From JANMES01 sp038229715 (GTDB lineage: Bacteria; Planctomycetota; Phycisphaerae; Tepidisphaerales; Tepidisphaeraceae): 64,000 nt of DNA. A model generated the notes under the pieces. The model saw nothing but the letters and a program-made list of their open reading frames with translations, was not told the origin of the DNA and ran no database searches. This document shows, piece after piece, positions 46,508 to 55,120 of this stretch. The stretch covers positions 18,737 to 82,736 of the forward strand of contig JBBROD010000005.1 in NCBI GenBank assembly GCA_038229715.1. Direction: 5' to 3'. Each line of letters opens with the position of its first letter. The first letter of the stretch is position 1. Position numbers and translations under genes: made by a program.

Positions 46508-47071
46508 GTGGCCGAGCTTGTCGATTACTCCGAGGTCTTTGAAACCCTTACCGCGGCAGGGCTGCAGTGCCTGTATCACAACAGCGGCGCGTTCGGCTTT
46601 CGCGATGAAACGGCGACGCAATCGGTCGGGTGGATTCTGCGGGAGGATTCGACGATCAAACCCGCCGCCCGCGCGCTGGCCACCGTCATCGAAGGTAACG
46701 AAGCAATGCTGGCGGAGCGAGCGGTGCAGGTGTGGAAGAAAATCGCGCCGCAATCGCCGGCCTGGGTGCTTCCGAAAAGTCACTGGGCGTATGAGTTGAC
46801 GTTCGGCTCGTACGCGTGGCTGCCGGCGGCGCTGGCGGCGGTCGGGCTTGACGCCAATGAACTGTCCGCCCGAAACGACGGATCGGCCATCGAGTTCGCG
46901 TCGGCGGACTCGGATGCGTGCCGGGCGTTCGTCGAGACACTGCTGCGAAACCTCGCCGGGTCGGATTTTATGCTGGTGCTAGGCGGGGGAAAGCTGCTCT
47001 GTACCATCCATCATCACAAGCAGTTATGGTGGACGGCTTCGGATATTGTGATGCTGCCGGAAAAAGATTAA
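46508..47071 (+). CDS. Hypothetical protein, 187 residues
   Basis: GTG at 46508 is the most likely start; before it the frame runs through repeat-like DNA (46464-46502, CGACAATC units) and then opposite the ATPase gene. The protein begins ELVDYSEVFETLTAAGLQCL and is mixed alpha/beta without signal or membrane helix. Visible segments are GFRDETATQSVGWILRED, VWKKIAPQSPAWVLPKSHWA and a C-terminal GGGKLLCTIHHHKQLWWTAS with three His. I recognise no family. It could be a partner of the divergent ATPase (inference from position only). Confidence 0.55.
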   Translation: MAELVDYSEVFETLTAAGLQCLYHNSGAFGFRDETATQSVGWILREDSTIKPAARALATVIEGNEAMLAERAVQVWKKIAPQSPAWVLPKSHWAYELTFGSYAWLPAALAAVGLDANELSARNDGSAIEFASADSDACRAFVETLLRNLAGSDFMLVLGGGKLLCTIHHHKQLWWTASDIVMLPEKD

Positions 47072-47142
47072 CCATGCGGCGACGAGGGAACGAAGAAGCC
47101 AAATCGTTCTACGTTTCTTCATCGCTCCGTGGTTGATTCAAT

Positions 47143-48168
47143 CTATCTTCCGATCAAGTCCATCACATTCACCGTTCGCGATTCCTGCGTGCTCAGCACG
47201 CCGGCGATGACTGCGCCGAAAGAGCCAAGGTTGTCCTGCCCGCTCGTCTCGGCTGGCGTGCCTGTGCGGATGGCGTTGGCGAAGTTCGACAGGAGCGCGG
47301 CTTGGCTTACCAGCGCCATTGCGGTCGGTTCAATATTCTCGATCGTCAGGTTCTTGTTCCATCTCTCGCAGCGGGCGACGGAAATCTTGTTTTCTTCGAA
47401 GTGGATCGAGCCGTCAGCACATTGCAGCCGCCAGTTGCCGTTCCAGCTGGTGGATTTGCCCAGTGCGCTCCAATCGCCGCTGTAGCTGAAGCTCAGGCCG
47501 CCTTCCAACTCCAGCAGCATTTTCAATCCGGGGTGATGCTGGTACCAGCTCCACGCGGGCTTGAAAGTATGCGCCGTGACTTTCACGATGTCGCGCCCGG
47601 TGACGCAGCGGATCAAATCCAAGTGGTGGATGGCCATGTCCACCAACAGCGGGTACTCCATCGTTTCACGGAACGAGCCGGTGAAATCGGCGGGGATGTA
47701 AAAGTCGATGTGCCCGTGCCCGAACTCGCCGACGGCATTGTCGGCGATCAACTGCTTGAGCTTTTGAATGTACGGTTGATAGCGGTAGTTTTGGCCGACT
47801 ACCAGTTGTCGCTGGTTTTGAGCAGCGATCTTCGTCATCATCAGCGCGTTTTCGAGATTGTCGGCGATCGGCTTTTCCGTCAGCACATGCAAGCCGTGCT
47901 CGATAGCGTACTTGGCGTGCGGGGCATGCACCGCCGGCGGGGTGACGGTGAGGATCGCGTCGGCCGGTACCTTGGCGATGGCTTCTTCCAGCGATTTGAA
48001 CCGCCGCTCGGGCGGGATTTTCAATTCATCGCCGGCGTCGTCGAGGGCTTTCTGCACGACGTCGACGATCGCCACCAGATCAAAGTCCGGCGAAGTGCTG
48101 GTGACGGATTTCCACCAGGACTTGCCCATTCCACCCATGCCGCATTGGATCAGTCGCAGTTTGCTCAA
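47143..48168 (-). CDS. Gfo/Idh/MocA-family oxidoreductase 2
   Basis: A 341-residue NAD(P)-dependent oxidoreductase. The start codon is TTG at 48168: no ATG fits, and GGAGG lies 6 bases before it. The Rossmann motif is LIQCGMGGMGKSWWKSV, followed by VAIVDVV, ILTVTPPAVHAPHAKYAI and LTEKPIADNLENALMM (E-K-P). The C-terminal domain has YPLLVDMAIHHLDLIRCVTG, with the D-x-A-I-H-x-x-D pattern of the family. Only distantly similar to the copy at 38790. Substrate unknown. Confidence 0.9.
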   Translation of the reverse strand: MSKLRLIQCGMGGMGKSWWKSVTSTSPDFDLVAIVDVVQKALDDAGDELKIPPERRFKSLEEAIAKVPADAILTVTPPAVHAPHAKYAIEHGLHVLTEKPIADNLENALMMTKIAAQNQRQLVVGQNYRYQPYIQKLKQLIADNAVGEFGHGHIDFYIPADFTGSFRETMEYPLLVDMAIHHLDLIRCVTGRDIVKVTAHTFKPAWSWYQHHPGLKMLLELEGGLSFSYSGDWSALGKSTSWNGNWRLQCADGSIHFEENKISVARCERWNKNLTIENIEPTAMALVSQAALLSNFANAIRTGTPAETSGQDNLGSFGAVIAGVLSTQESRTVNVMDLIGR

Positions 48169-48212
48169 TGGTTCCTCCGAAAGAGCAATCGTTGTATCGG
48201 AGAGGGATCAAA

Positions 48213-48250
48213 AGGAAAAGCCCCGGCCATCATGGCCGGGGCTTTTCCAC
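48213..48250 (-). terminator. Terminator of DUF4114 gene 1
   Basis: AAAAGCCCCGGCCAT (48216-48230) pairs with ATGGCCGGGGCTTTT (48232-48246), tight loop. On the minus strand a T-run follows. It lies 19 bases after the DUF4114 stop. Confidence 0.92.
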
Positions 48251-48268
48251 TGGACAGACCATCGATCA

Positions 48269-48988
48269 TTACGCCATCTGACGGCGGGCCTTGCGGTACC
48301 CGGTCACCACCACGCCGCCGGCGAGAGTCGCCAGGCCGGACCACGCAGCGGCAGGCAGAGGCACGGTTACCGGCGAGCAGGCATTGGCGTTCACCTGCAA
48401 AGCCAGATCGTTGAAGTCAAAGTCGCCGTGACCCTTGGAACCGTCTTCCCAGAACATCACGTAAGTCGGCCCGTGCGATTTCTTAAGGCCCGACAGCAGG
48501 TAGGTGATCAGGTGATCAGCCCCGTCGCTGTTCTGGGTCGCGTCGCTCGACCAGTTCCCGCCCTTGCCGGTGCGGACCAGTGAGTACGACTTGGGCATAT
48601 CCAGTGCTCCGGTTTCGCCGACGGCGTTGTAACCTTTGCCGGTGACGTTGAAGAGCTGCGTCGGGCTATTTACGTTGCCGAACGCCAAACCCTGCGACCA
48701 GCCGGAGAACGTCGAAATCGTCTTGATCGACGAGATATCAAAGTGGAACGACGAATTCGTCTTATCGTCCTGACGGATAGCCGTCACCTTGCCGTTGGTG
48801 AAGTTCAATCCGCTGGCCTGGAAATTCCCGCCGTACTGGTGCGACAGGATCTGGCTTTGCGAATCTTCGCCCTTCCACGGGGCGTTGATCGTGGTGTAAC
48901 CCGCCTGAGCTTTGGCCGAGCCAAGAATGCTCAGGCTTACCGTAGCGGCCGCAACCAACAACTTCTTGAACCCATTGAACTGCTTCAT
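48269..48988 (-). CDS. Secreted DUF4114 protein with PEP-CTERM-like tail, copy 1
   Basis: A 239-residue secreted protein. ATG at 48988 has GGAGG upstream; the signal peptide is LLVAAATVSLSILGSAKAQA. Near the C-terminus TYVMFWEDGSKGHGDFDFND followed by LALQV is the DUF4114 core (acidic D-x-D-F-N-D, possibly Ca-binding). The tail VPLPAAAWSGLATLAGGVVV with TGYRKARRQMA has a V-P-x-P motif, a hydrophobic helix and basic residues, as in PEP-CTERM exosortase substrates. It would be exported, cut and anchored or released at the surface. Similar proteins follow at 49271 and 50661. No exosortase gene is in the window. Confidence 0.85.
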   Translation of the reverse strand: MKQFNGFKKLLVAAATVSLSILGSAKAQAGYTTINAPWKGEDSQSQILSHQYGGNFQASGLNFTNGKVTAIRQDDKTNSSFHFDISSIKTISTFSGWSQGLAFGNVNSPTQLFNVTGKGYNAVGETGALDMPKSYSLVRTGKGGNWSSDATQNSDGADHLITYLLSGLKKSHGPTYVMFWEDGSKGHGDFDFNDLALQVNANACSPVTVPLPAAAWSGLATLAGGVVVTGYRKARRQMA

Positions 48989-49205
48989 CTCGATCCTCCA
49001 AAAGAAAGTTTTAAACCTTGGCAAATCAGTGTGCGTCGTGATCTTCCCATCGCGTCACACACAGGCCTTGATGAAAGGGATGTACGATTCGATTTGGGGT
49101 AGAAGCAAATTGAAGGTTGAAAATTTTTTGTAACGCGTTATTGGACCAGCAACCCGGTTCGTGATGTGAAGCTGTATGGCTTATTCCGGTTGGGTATCGA
49201 GTACG

Positions 49206-49240
49206 AAAAAAAGCGGGACGGATCGAAGATCCGTCCCGCA
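49206..49240 (-). terminator. Terminator of DUF4114 gene 2
   Basis: GCGGGACGGATC (49213-49224) pairs with GATCCGTCCCGC (49228-49239); the A-run at 49206-49212 is a T-run on the minus strand. Nearly identical to the terminator of copy 3. Confidence 0.95.
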
Positions 49241-49270
49241 GGAAAAGGTGTGGTTCAGGTGGTCAGCAGC

Positions 49271-50026
49271 TTAGGCCAGCTGACGACGCTTGCGGTAACC
49301 GGCAGCCAGAGCGCCACCGGCGAGAGTCGCCAGGCCCGACCAGGCAGCGGCGGGGAGCGGAACAACCGTTGCGCTGTTGCCTTTGATTTCGACCGCGAGG
49401 TCGTTGAAGTCAAAGTCGCTGTGCTTGGCCTTGCTCAGGTCTTCCCAGAAGGTGACGTAGGTCACAACGTGCTTGCCTTCGCCTTGCACGATCGACTGCT
49501 TGCGGACTTCATTGTTCACCAGAAGGTAGGTGACCATGTGGTCCTTGCCGTCGTTGTTTTCCGAGTTCACGGATTCGAAGGCCGTGCTCGAACCACCGTT
49601 GCGGACGAATTCGTACGATTTCGGCGTATCGATTTCGCCGGTGCCGCCGGTGACGTTGTAACCCTTGCCGCTGACGTTGAACAACTGTTCAACGCTCTTG
49701 CCGGCTTCGATCGCCAAGCCCTGCTTCAGGCTGGCGAAGGTCGCCAAAGCCTTGGTCGACAGGATGTGGAGGCTCCACATTTGGTCGTTGTCGTCGTCGA
49801 TGCGGACGGCGGTCTTGGACCCGTTGGTGAAGTTCAGGCCATCAGCCACGAACGTTCCACCGTAGGTGTGCGACAGGATTTCCGCCTGCGACGCCTCGCC
49901 GCCTTTACCAAAATTCGGGGCGTTGATCGTGGTGTAACCGGCTTTCGCCTGACCCGCAGTCAGAACGCCAAGGCCGATTGCAGCAACCAGACCCATAAAC
50001 TTCTTGTACCCACTTGTCTTGCTCAT
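49271..50026 (-). CDS. Secreted DUF4114 protein with PEP-CTERM-like tail, copy 2
   Basis: A 251-residue paralogue of its neighbours. ATG at 50026 begins MSKTSGYKKFMGLVAAIGLG, with a signal ending near GQAKAGYTTI. The mature start GYTTINAPNFGKGGEASQAE and AEILSHTYGG closely match copies 1 and 3. HVVTYVTFWEDLSKAKHSDF followed by DFNDLAVEIKG is the DUF4114 core. The tail is VPLPAAAWSGLATLAGGALA then AGYRKRRQLA. The region around 50027-50040 upstream is A/T-rich. The three are likely products of tandem duplication, each with its own promoter and terminator. Confidence 0.85.
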   Translation of the reverse strand: MSKTSGYKKFMGLVAAIGLGVLTAGQAKAGYTTINAPNFGKGGEASQAEILSHTYGGTFVADGLNFTNGSKTAVRIDDDNDQMWSLHILSTKALATFASLKQGLAIEAGKSVEQLFNVSGKGYNVTGGTGEIDTPKSYEFVRNGGSSTAFESVNSENNDGKDHMVTYLLVNNEVRKQSIVQGEGKHVVTYVTFWEDLSKAKHSDFDFNDLAVEIKGNSATVVPLPAAAWSGLATLAGGALAAGYRKRRQLA

Positions 50027-50349
50027 GATCGATACTCCAAAAGAGAAAAAATAATTCGGTACTAGCATCGTCCCAGGACTTCCGGCCCGGACCGTGCCGC
50101 CGTTATGTAGGAAAACTACCCCACGATTCGTGAGCAGGTCGGGCGTGCAAACCAAAATGAGGATCGAGCGAGGTTCGGAGGCGTTAAGCTGCGGGGTTCA
50201 TTCCGTGCGTGTGGCAGGGCTGATTTATCGGGCGTTTTGGTGCGTCTGATAACGCAAAAGATGAGTCTGATAACCAACGAGGTACGAAGACACGAAGAAA
50301 TGGAGGCTCGAGCGATAAGCAATTTGATGTCGCGTGCGGGCCCTGAAAT

Positions 50350-50430
50350 CGTCATCCTGAGGTACGCCGAAGGATCTCGATTGCGAGCGGCCTTCGACCT
50401 TCGCGATCCTTCGGCGTACCTCAGGATGAC
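50350..50430. repeat. Inverted repeat element, family B, copy 4
   Basis: GTCATCCTGAGGTACGCCGA with AGGATC pairs with GATCCTTCGGCGTACCTCAG with GATGAC, separated by about 25 bases. Confidence 0.92.
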
Positions 50431-50592
50431 AGCAATCGTTCAGTATCACGCTCCGACAAAAGACGCATTGCTCGACTCGACGCCGAGCAGACAATTCGCG
50501 AAGCTGAACCATCCATAGTGTGGTTGCTACAAGATTGTCCGATAACGGAATCGCCTCCGAACCTCCGCAGTTCAATCCATTTTTCATCGGTA

Positions 50593-50629
50593 TAAAAAAG
50601 GACGGGACGGATCGAAATCCGTCCCGTCC
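50593..50629 (-). terminator. Terminator of DUF4114 gene 3
   Basis: GGACGGGACGGAT (50600-50612) pairs with ATCCGTCCCGTCC (50617-50629); A-run at 50594-50599 gives the minus-strand T-run. It shares the GGGACGGATC core with the terminator of copy 2. Confidence 0.95.
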
Positions 50630-50660
50630 AGGGTTGTGTGTAACTAAAGGTCAGCGGCGA

Positions 50661-51389
50661 TTAAGCCATCTGACGGCGGGCCTTGCGGTAGCCGGCCACG
50701 ATCGCGCCACCCGCGAGGGTGACCAGACCGGACCAAGCCGCTGCAGGCAGCGGAACGACGACCGCGTTCACGCCTTTGATTTCGACCGCGAGGTCGTTGA
50801 AGTCAAAGTCGCTGTGCTGACGGGCCAGCTTGTCTTCCCAGAAAAGCACATACGTCTTTTCCGAAACACCCGCGCCGGTCAACTCGTAGGTGACCAAGTG
50901 GTCAACCTTGTCTTTATTGTCCGCGTCCAGCGAAGAAACGGCGTAACCGTTGCTTCCGGCCGGCGGGACTCGGTCGAAGCTGAACTTGGCGGGCAGATCG
51001 ACCGCACCGGTCGAACCGGAGACAACGAACTTGTTGCCCGTGACCGTGAACAGCGTCGTCGGCGAGGCCGACGGACCGTAACCAAACGCCTGCTGGTACT
51101 GCGCAAACCGCGCCAGCGCCTTGGACGACGTGAGGTCGCCCGAGAACACCTGGTCGGCGTTGTCATTCACGCGAGTCGCGGTCAGCGTCCCGTTGGTGAA
51201 ATCCAGACCACTGGCCGTGAACATTCCGCCGTACGAAGACGACAGAATTTCGGCTTGAGTGGCTTCGCCACCGTTACCGTAGTTCGGAGCGCCAATGCTC
51301 GTAAAACCAGCCCGAGCGGTACCTGCCAGGACACTCAGTCCCAGCGCGGCAGCACCCAACAATAACTTGCACCCACTACGCTTGCTCAT
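50661..51389 (-). CDS. Secreted DUF4114 protein with PEP-CTERM-like tail, copy 3
   Basis: A 242-residue paralogue. ATG at 51389 gives MSKRSGCKLLLGAAALGLSV and a signal cut near TARAGFTSI; GGAGG (GGAGGCTCTAT) lies just upstream. The mature start GFTSIGAPNYGNGGEATQAE with ILSSSYGG parallels the other copies. TYVLFWEDKLARQHSDFDFN with DLAVEIKG is the DUF4114 core, and the tail is VPLPAAAWSGLVTLAGGAIV with AGYRKARRQMA. The middle third differs most among the three copies, which suggests a shared scaffold with variable surface or binding part (inference). Confidence 0.85.
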   Translation of the reverse strand: MSKRSGCKLLLGAAALGLSVLAGTARAGFTSIGAPNYGNGGEATQAEILSSSYGGMFTASGLDFTNGTLTATRVNDNADQVFSGDLTSSKALARFAQYQQAFGYGPSASPTTLFTVTGNKFVVSGSTGAVDLPAKFSFDRVPPAGSNGYAVSSLDADNKDKVDHLVTYELTGAGVSEKTYVLFWEDKLARQHSDFDFNDLAVEIKGVNAVVVPLPAAAWSGLVTLAGGAIVAGYRKARRQMA

Positions 51390-51887
51390 ATAGAGCCTCC
51401 AAAAAACGAACAACTGAACCTTTGGCGTAAATACACGAGGCCGGCTCTTCCCTTCCGATCTCATGTCGCCATTTTTTTCGATACACGACATCCAGCCAAC
51501 TTCCTGCAACCCCTCGAAAGGAGCCACATCAGGCGACTGAACTGCCGTAGACGTTAACTGTTTTTTCCAATCTGTAAAGTGAATTTGTATGGTCTCTGGT
51601 ATCTACCATAGGTCCCGATAAGTAAGTCCGATAAATATAATCGCCTTTTCAGTGTTGAAAACAAAATAGTTTGGGAAATCATTCACAATCATAAGGGATG
51701 GCCCGGTTTCGCCGGGCTCACGGTTGCCCCGCGTGGCGCGGCTGGGAAGGCGGTTCCAACGGGTGTGCAGAATTTGCTATGGCCGGGGTTTGTCTGGGGT
51801 GGCGAAGTGCGTTTGATACAAATTACTCGCCGGTTGCGGCTTCGCGAGGACAAACTCGAGTGTCGCGCGTATCGAAACCGGCGCAAA
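51390..51887. other. Intergenic region between DUF4114 copy 3 and hisA
   Basis: About 500 bases. 51541-51690 is AT-rich and should contain the promoter of DUF4114 copy 3. A small hairpin (GCCCGG-TTTC-CGCCGGGC type) is near 51703-51718. The remaining GC-rich part has short open frames on both strands without ribosome-binding sites or family similarity; I do not call a gene. Confidence 0.6.
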
Positions 51888-52619
51888 CTATGAACCGCGC
51901 GCAATCTCCAGCGCCTGACGCAGATCAACTTTGCCTTCATACAGACTGCGCCCGACGATTGCGCCCCACACGCCAATCGTTGTGAGCTTATGCACGTGCT
52001 CGATCGACCCGACCCCGCCGCTGGCGATGACCGGGACTTTGCCCGCCCGGCCGAGCGCCGCGGTCTCGTCGAAGTTCGGCCCGGTCAACATGCCGTCTTT
52101 GGCGACGTCGGTGTACAACAGCGCCCCGAGCGGCCAATCGCTGACCTCGCGGGCGACATCGACGGCCTTCTTGCCGGTGGTGTGCGTCCACCCGCGCGTG
52201 GCGATCAGCCCGGCCTTGGCGTCGAGCGCGAGAACGAGCTTCCCGGCCATTCCAGCCGCGTGGGCCAAATCCTTGAACCAGTCCCATGCTTCCATCGCGT
52301 GCGTGCCGACGACGACGCGGTCGATCCCGCGGTCGAGCAATTGCTGCACGTCAGCCGTCGACCGAATCCCACCGCCGACTTCCACTTTCATCCCCGACGC
52401 CTTAGCGATCCGCGCGATCAACTCCGTCTGCATCGGCCGACCTTCCTTGGCGCCGTCGAGATCAACCACATGCATCCAAGTCGCGCCGGCCTCGGCGAAC
52501 GACCGCGCGACATCGAGCGGATCGACGTCGTAGTTAATCTGCTGGCCGTAATCGCCTTGCTTGAGACGAACGACAACACCGGAGCGGAGATCGATGGAAG
52601 GAAGAATCGTCAAAGCCAT
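51888..52619 (-). CDS. hisA: Phosphoribosylformimino-AICAR ribotide isomerase
   Basis: A 243-residue TIM-barrel enzyme of histidine synthesis (ProFAR to PRFAR). ATG at 52619 starts MALTILPSIDLRSGVVVRLK with the catalytic Asp of I-D-L. MHVVDLDGAKEGRP, VEVGGGIRSTADVQQLLDRG and the second catalytic Asp in LLYTDVAKDGMLTGPN are all present, along with VIASGGVGSIEHV. Length matches. No other his gene is adjacent. A longer open frame upstream runs through a family A repeat and would add about 54 residues; it is not needed for the fold. Confidence 0.95.
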   Translation of the reverse strand: MALTILPSIDLRSGVVVRLKQGDYGQQINYDVDPLDVARSFAEAGATWMHVVDLDGAKEGRPMQTELIARIAKASGMKVEVGGGIRSTADVQQLLDRGIDRVVVGTHAMEAWDWFKDLAHAAGMAGKLVLALDAKAGLIATRGWTHTTGKKAVDVAREVSDWPLGALLYTDVAKDGMLTGPNFDETAALGRAGKVPVIASGGVGSIEHVHKLTTIGVWGAIVGRSLYEGKVDLRQALEIARGS

Positions 52620-52660
52620 ATATTCATCCACGAATCGGTAGTGGGTCCGATTGAGAAACT

Positions 52661-52773
52661 CGACCGTACCACGGGCCTCTGGCCCGTGCCGGTGGCGCGC
52701 GAACCTGAGAAAATGAACGTCCTTGGCTATTCCGAATCGCCGGCACGGGCCGGAGGCCCGTGGTACGGTCGAG
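52661..52773. repeat. Inverted repeat element, family A, copy 5
   Basis: CGACCGTACCACGGGCCTCT with GGCCCGTGCC pairs with GGCACGGGCC and GGAGGCCCGTGGTACGGTCG. Upstream of hisA. Confidence 0.92.
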
Positions 52774-52820
52774 TGCTCCAAGCAATGCGTTGCATCATAT
52801 TTCAGACCAACCCATTACCC

Positions 52821-52885
52821 CCGAATCACACGAATTGACACGAATGAAGAAATCGATTCGTGAAGATTCATGTTATTCGTGGACC
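52821..52885. repeat. Inverted repeat element, family F, copy 2
   Basis: CCGAATCACACGAATTGACA with CGAAT faces ATTCGTGAAGATTCATGTTA with TTCGTGG. Imperfect pairing compared with the copy at 20275. Lies just past the proS stop. Confidence 0.75.
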
Positions 52886-52893
52886 ATTATGAA

Positions 52894-54426
52894 CTAATAC
52901 GCCAGCGCGAACAGCACCTGCGTTTTGGTTTCCGCGCCGCTGATGATGCATTTGCCCGGCTTGCCAGGCTGATCGAACGGGATGCAGCGGACGGTCGCTT
53001 TGGTTTCGGTTTTGATTTTCGCCTCGGCTGCTTCGTTCGGCTCGAAGTAAACTTTGACGAACCCGCCGTCCATTTCGAGGATCGCTTTCATCTCCTCGTA
53101 CGTCGCGGCGGCGCGTGTATTGTCGTCGCGGAATTTCTTCGCGCGATCGAACAGCGCCGCCTGCATGGCCGCGAGCTTTTCGCTCAGCCAAGCTGCCGAC
53201 ACGCTGGCCAGTGGGGTGATTTCTTTTTCGCGATCGAGCCGGCGTTTCAGCACGAACACCCCGCCGGCCACGTCGCGCGGGCCGACTTCCATGCGGAACG
53301 GCACGCCGCGTTGCTCCCAGTGGTACTGCTTGTCACCGGGACGCGCGTCGCGCCAGTCGACCACGATCTTCTGGTGAGTGTATTTGTTGAAGAAGTAGCT
53401 TGCGATGTCATCGCCGGTCTTCATGCCCGCTGCGGCGGAAACGCCCAGTTTTTCCAGCAGTTGGTCGATGAACGCCTTCACCTGTGCCCTTTCTTCCGGC
53501 GTTTTGAAGATCGGCACGATCGCCGTCACCACCGGCGCGACGTTCGGCGGGATGATCAGCCCTTCGTCGTCGCTGTGCGCCATGATCATCGCGCCGATCA
53601 GCCGCGTGCTTACGCCCCAGCTGGTGGTGTACGCGAACTGCTGCTTCTGATCGCGCCCCAGGAATTTAATATCAAACGCCTTGGCGAAATTCTGGCCGAG
53701 GTTATGACTCGTGCCGCATTGCAACGCTTTGCCGTCCTGCATTAAGCCTTCAATGCAGTAGGTGGTGTCAGCCCCGGGGAACTTTTCGCTTTCGGTCTTC
53801 GTGCCTTGCACGACGGGGATCGCCAGCATCTGCTCGGCAAAGTCCGCGTACACGCCGAGCATCTTCATCGTCTCTTCCTGCGCCTCGTCGGCCGTCTCAT
53901 GCGCGGTGTGGCCTTCCTGCCAGAGGAATTCGCTGGTGCGCAGGAACAGGCGCGTGCGCATTTCCCATCGCATCACATTGGCCCATTGGTTGATGAGCAC
54001 GGGCAGGTCGCGGTAGCTCTGTATCCACTGGCTGTACATCGATCCGATGATCGTTTCGCTGGTCGGCCGAATGATCAACGGCTCTTCCAGCGGCGATGCG
54101 GGGCGCAGCGCGCCGGCTTTCTGCGGGTCCTTCTCCAGCCGGCTGTGGGTGACGATCGCGCATTCCATCGCGAAGCCTTCCACGTGCTGGGCTTCCTTGG
54201 TCAGGAACGATTGCGGAATCAGCAGCGGGAAGTACGCATTGACGTGCCCGGTTTCCTTGAATCGGCGGTCCAAATCATGCTGAATCGCTTCCCAGATCGC
54301 ATACCCTTCCGGCCGGATAACCATGCAACCGCGCACGGGCGAGTTTTCCGCCAGCTGGGCGGCTTTGATCACGTCGAGATACCACTGCGCGTAGTCGTCC
54401 TTGCGCGTTTTAATGTTTTTGGCCAT
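52894..54426 (-). CDS. proS: Prolyl-tRNA synthetase, archaeal/eukaryotic-type
   Basis: A 510-residue class II aminoacyl-tRNA synthetase that charges tRNA-Pro. ATG at 54426 starts MAKNIKTRKDDYAQWYLDVI. Motif 1 is around NAYFPLLIPQSFL, motif 2 is FLRTSEFLWQEGHTAHET with the R-T-S-E-F-L-W-Q-E-G-H signature of the ProS type that resembles ThrRS, and QCGTSHNLGQNFAKAFDIKF follows. Motif 3 is near SWGVSTRLIGAMIM. The anticodon-binding domain and the C-terminal zinc-less domain finish the protein, ending QVLFALAY. It lacks the bacterial-type editing insertion. It is divergent from the gene at 54492. Confidence 0.95.
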   Translation of the reverse strand: MAKNIKTRKDDYAQWYLDVIKAAQLAENSPVRGCMVIRPEGYAIWEAIQHDLDRRFKETGHVNAYFPLLIPQSFLTKEAQHVEGFAMECAIVTHSRLEKDPQKAGALRPASPLEEPLIIRPTSETIIGSMYSQWIQSYRDLPVLINQWANVMRWEMRTRLFLRTSEFLWQEGHTAHETADEAQEETMKMLGVYADFAEQMLAIPVVQGTKTESEKFPGADTTYCIEGLMQDGKALQCGTSHNLGQNFAKAFDIKFLGRDQKQQFAYTTSWGVSTRLIGAMIMAHSDDEGLIIPPNVAPVVTAIVPIFKTPEERAQVKAFIDQLLEKLGVSAAAGMKTGDDIASYFFNKYTHQKIVVDWRDARPGDKQYHWEQRGVPFRMEVGPRDVAGGVFVLKRRLDREKEITPLASVSAAWLSEKLAAMQAALFDRAKKFRDDNTRAAATYEEMKAILEMDGGFVKVYFEPNEAAEAKIKTETKATVRCIPFDQPGKPGKCIISGAETKTQVLFALAY

Positions 54427-54491
54427 AGGACGGGGAATGATACCGAATTTTGCGTTGGACACCTTGGGAGTGAACTGATAATTTTCACCGA

Positions 54492-54977
54492 ATGTACCTC
54501 TCTCGACGAGTGCTACTGTTGCTGGCAATGCTTGCTGTCCTGTTCTCGGCCGTGCGAGTCATCGCCGGAGAACTGGCCTGGCATGACAAGGCGACGCTAA
54601 TCCACTTACGATCGATCGGACAGGCCTGCGCTCAGTACGCAAACGAAAACCGGGGTTTTTTTCCAAAATCGTTCGGCCAACTCTCGCCGATGCTGGAGAA
54701 GCCAGAAACGTTTCTCGACGCGCGACTCAATACCCTGACTCCAAAAGATTGGGCCAAATTATCGGCTGATGAGCGTCGGGAGTGGATCGATGCCCATTGC
54801 GAGTTCGATTTCACCGACGCAGCGGGGCAAAGAGTCACCAAGATGGCCCACCCCGCAACTGTTCCGCTGGCATCGACTCGTGATCAGAACGGAGTGCGCA
54901 AGCTAACGTTGTTTGCCGACACGCACGTTGAACTCGGGCCTGTACCTCCCGCAAAGTCGCCCACCACGCGACCATAG
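54492..54977 (+). CDS. Hypothetical secreted protein, prepilin/DUF1559-like fragment
   Basis: A 161-residue protein with an N-terminal signal or membrane helix (VLLLLAMLAVLFSAVRVIAG). The segment LRSIGQACAQYANENRGFFP resembles the stretch after the N-terminal helix of planctomycete DUF1559/pseudopilin proteins, and FADTHVELGP near the end is like their display-loop pattern. The classical prepilin cleavage motif is not visible. It may be a stand-alone member of that group. Its role is unknown. Divergent from proS by 65 bases. Confidence 0.6.
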   Translation: MYLSRRVLLLLAMLAVLFSAVRVIAGELAWHDKATLIHLRSIGQACAQYANENRGFFPKSFGQLSPMLEKPETFLDARLNTLTPKDWAKLSADERREWIDAHCEFDFTDAAGQRVTKMAHPATVPLASTRDQNGVRKLTLFADTHVELGPVPPAKSPTTRP

Positions 54978-55120
54978 CAAGGTTTACCCCAAATCAGCTG
55001 TAGAAGCTTGCGGCGCCCCACGCTTTGAAGTTCACCATTACAGCATGTTTTGGTAGTCGTTCGCATGACAACTGGAAAGCAGAGAACTTGCGTTTTGTGG
55101 CATACAATCAATCTTCCGAC

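Larger units (their letters stand above)
50027..50660. other. Intergenic region between DUF4114 copies 2 and 3
   Basis: This 634-base gap holds the promoter region of copy 2, a family B repeat (50350-50430) and the terminator of copy 3 (50593-50629). No convincing gene was seen; short open frames that cross the repeat lack start signals and family similarity. Confidence 0.7.

Noticed and set aside
49206..50629. Near-identical terminators of DUF4114 copies 2 and 3 as a mobile repeat
   Set aside because: Each lies just after its own gene with a T-run, as expected from duplication of the whole gene unit.
51689..51985. Small open frames on both strands between DUF4114 copy 3 and hisA
   Set aside because: No Shine-Dalgarno, no hydrophobic or domain pattern, and overlap with a GC-rich hairpin patch; likely non-coding.
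52620..52781. Longer HisA with 54 extra N-terminal residues
   Set aside because: The extension is read from a family A repeat, while HisA proteins start directly with the first barrel strand.
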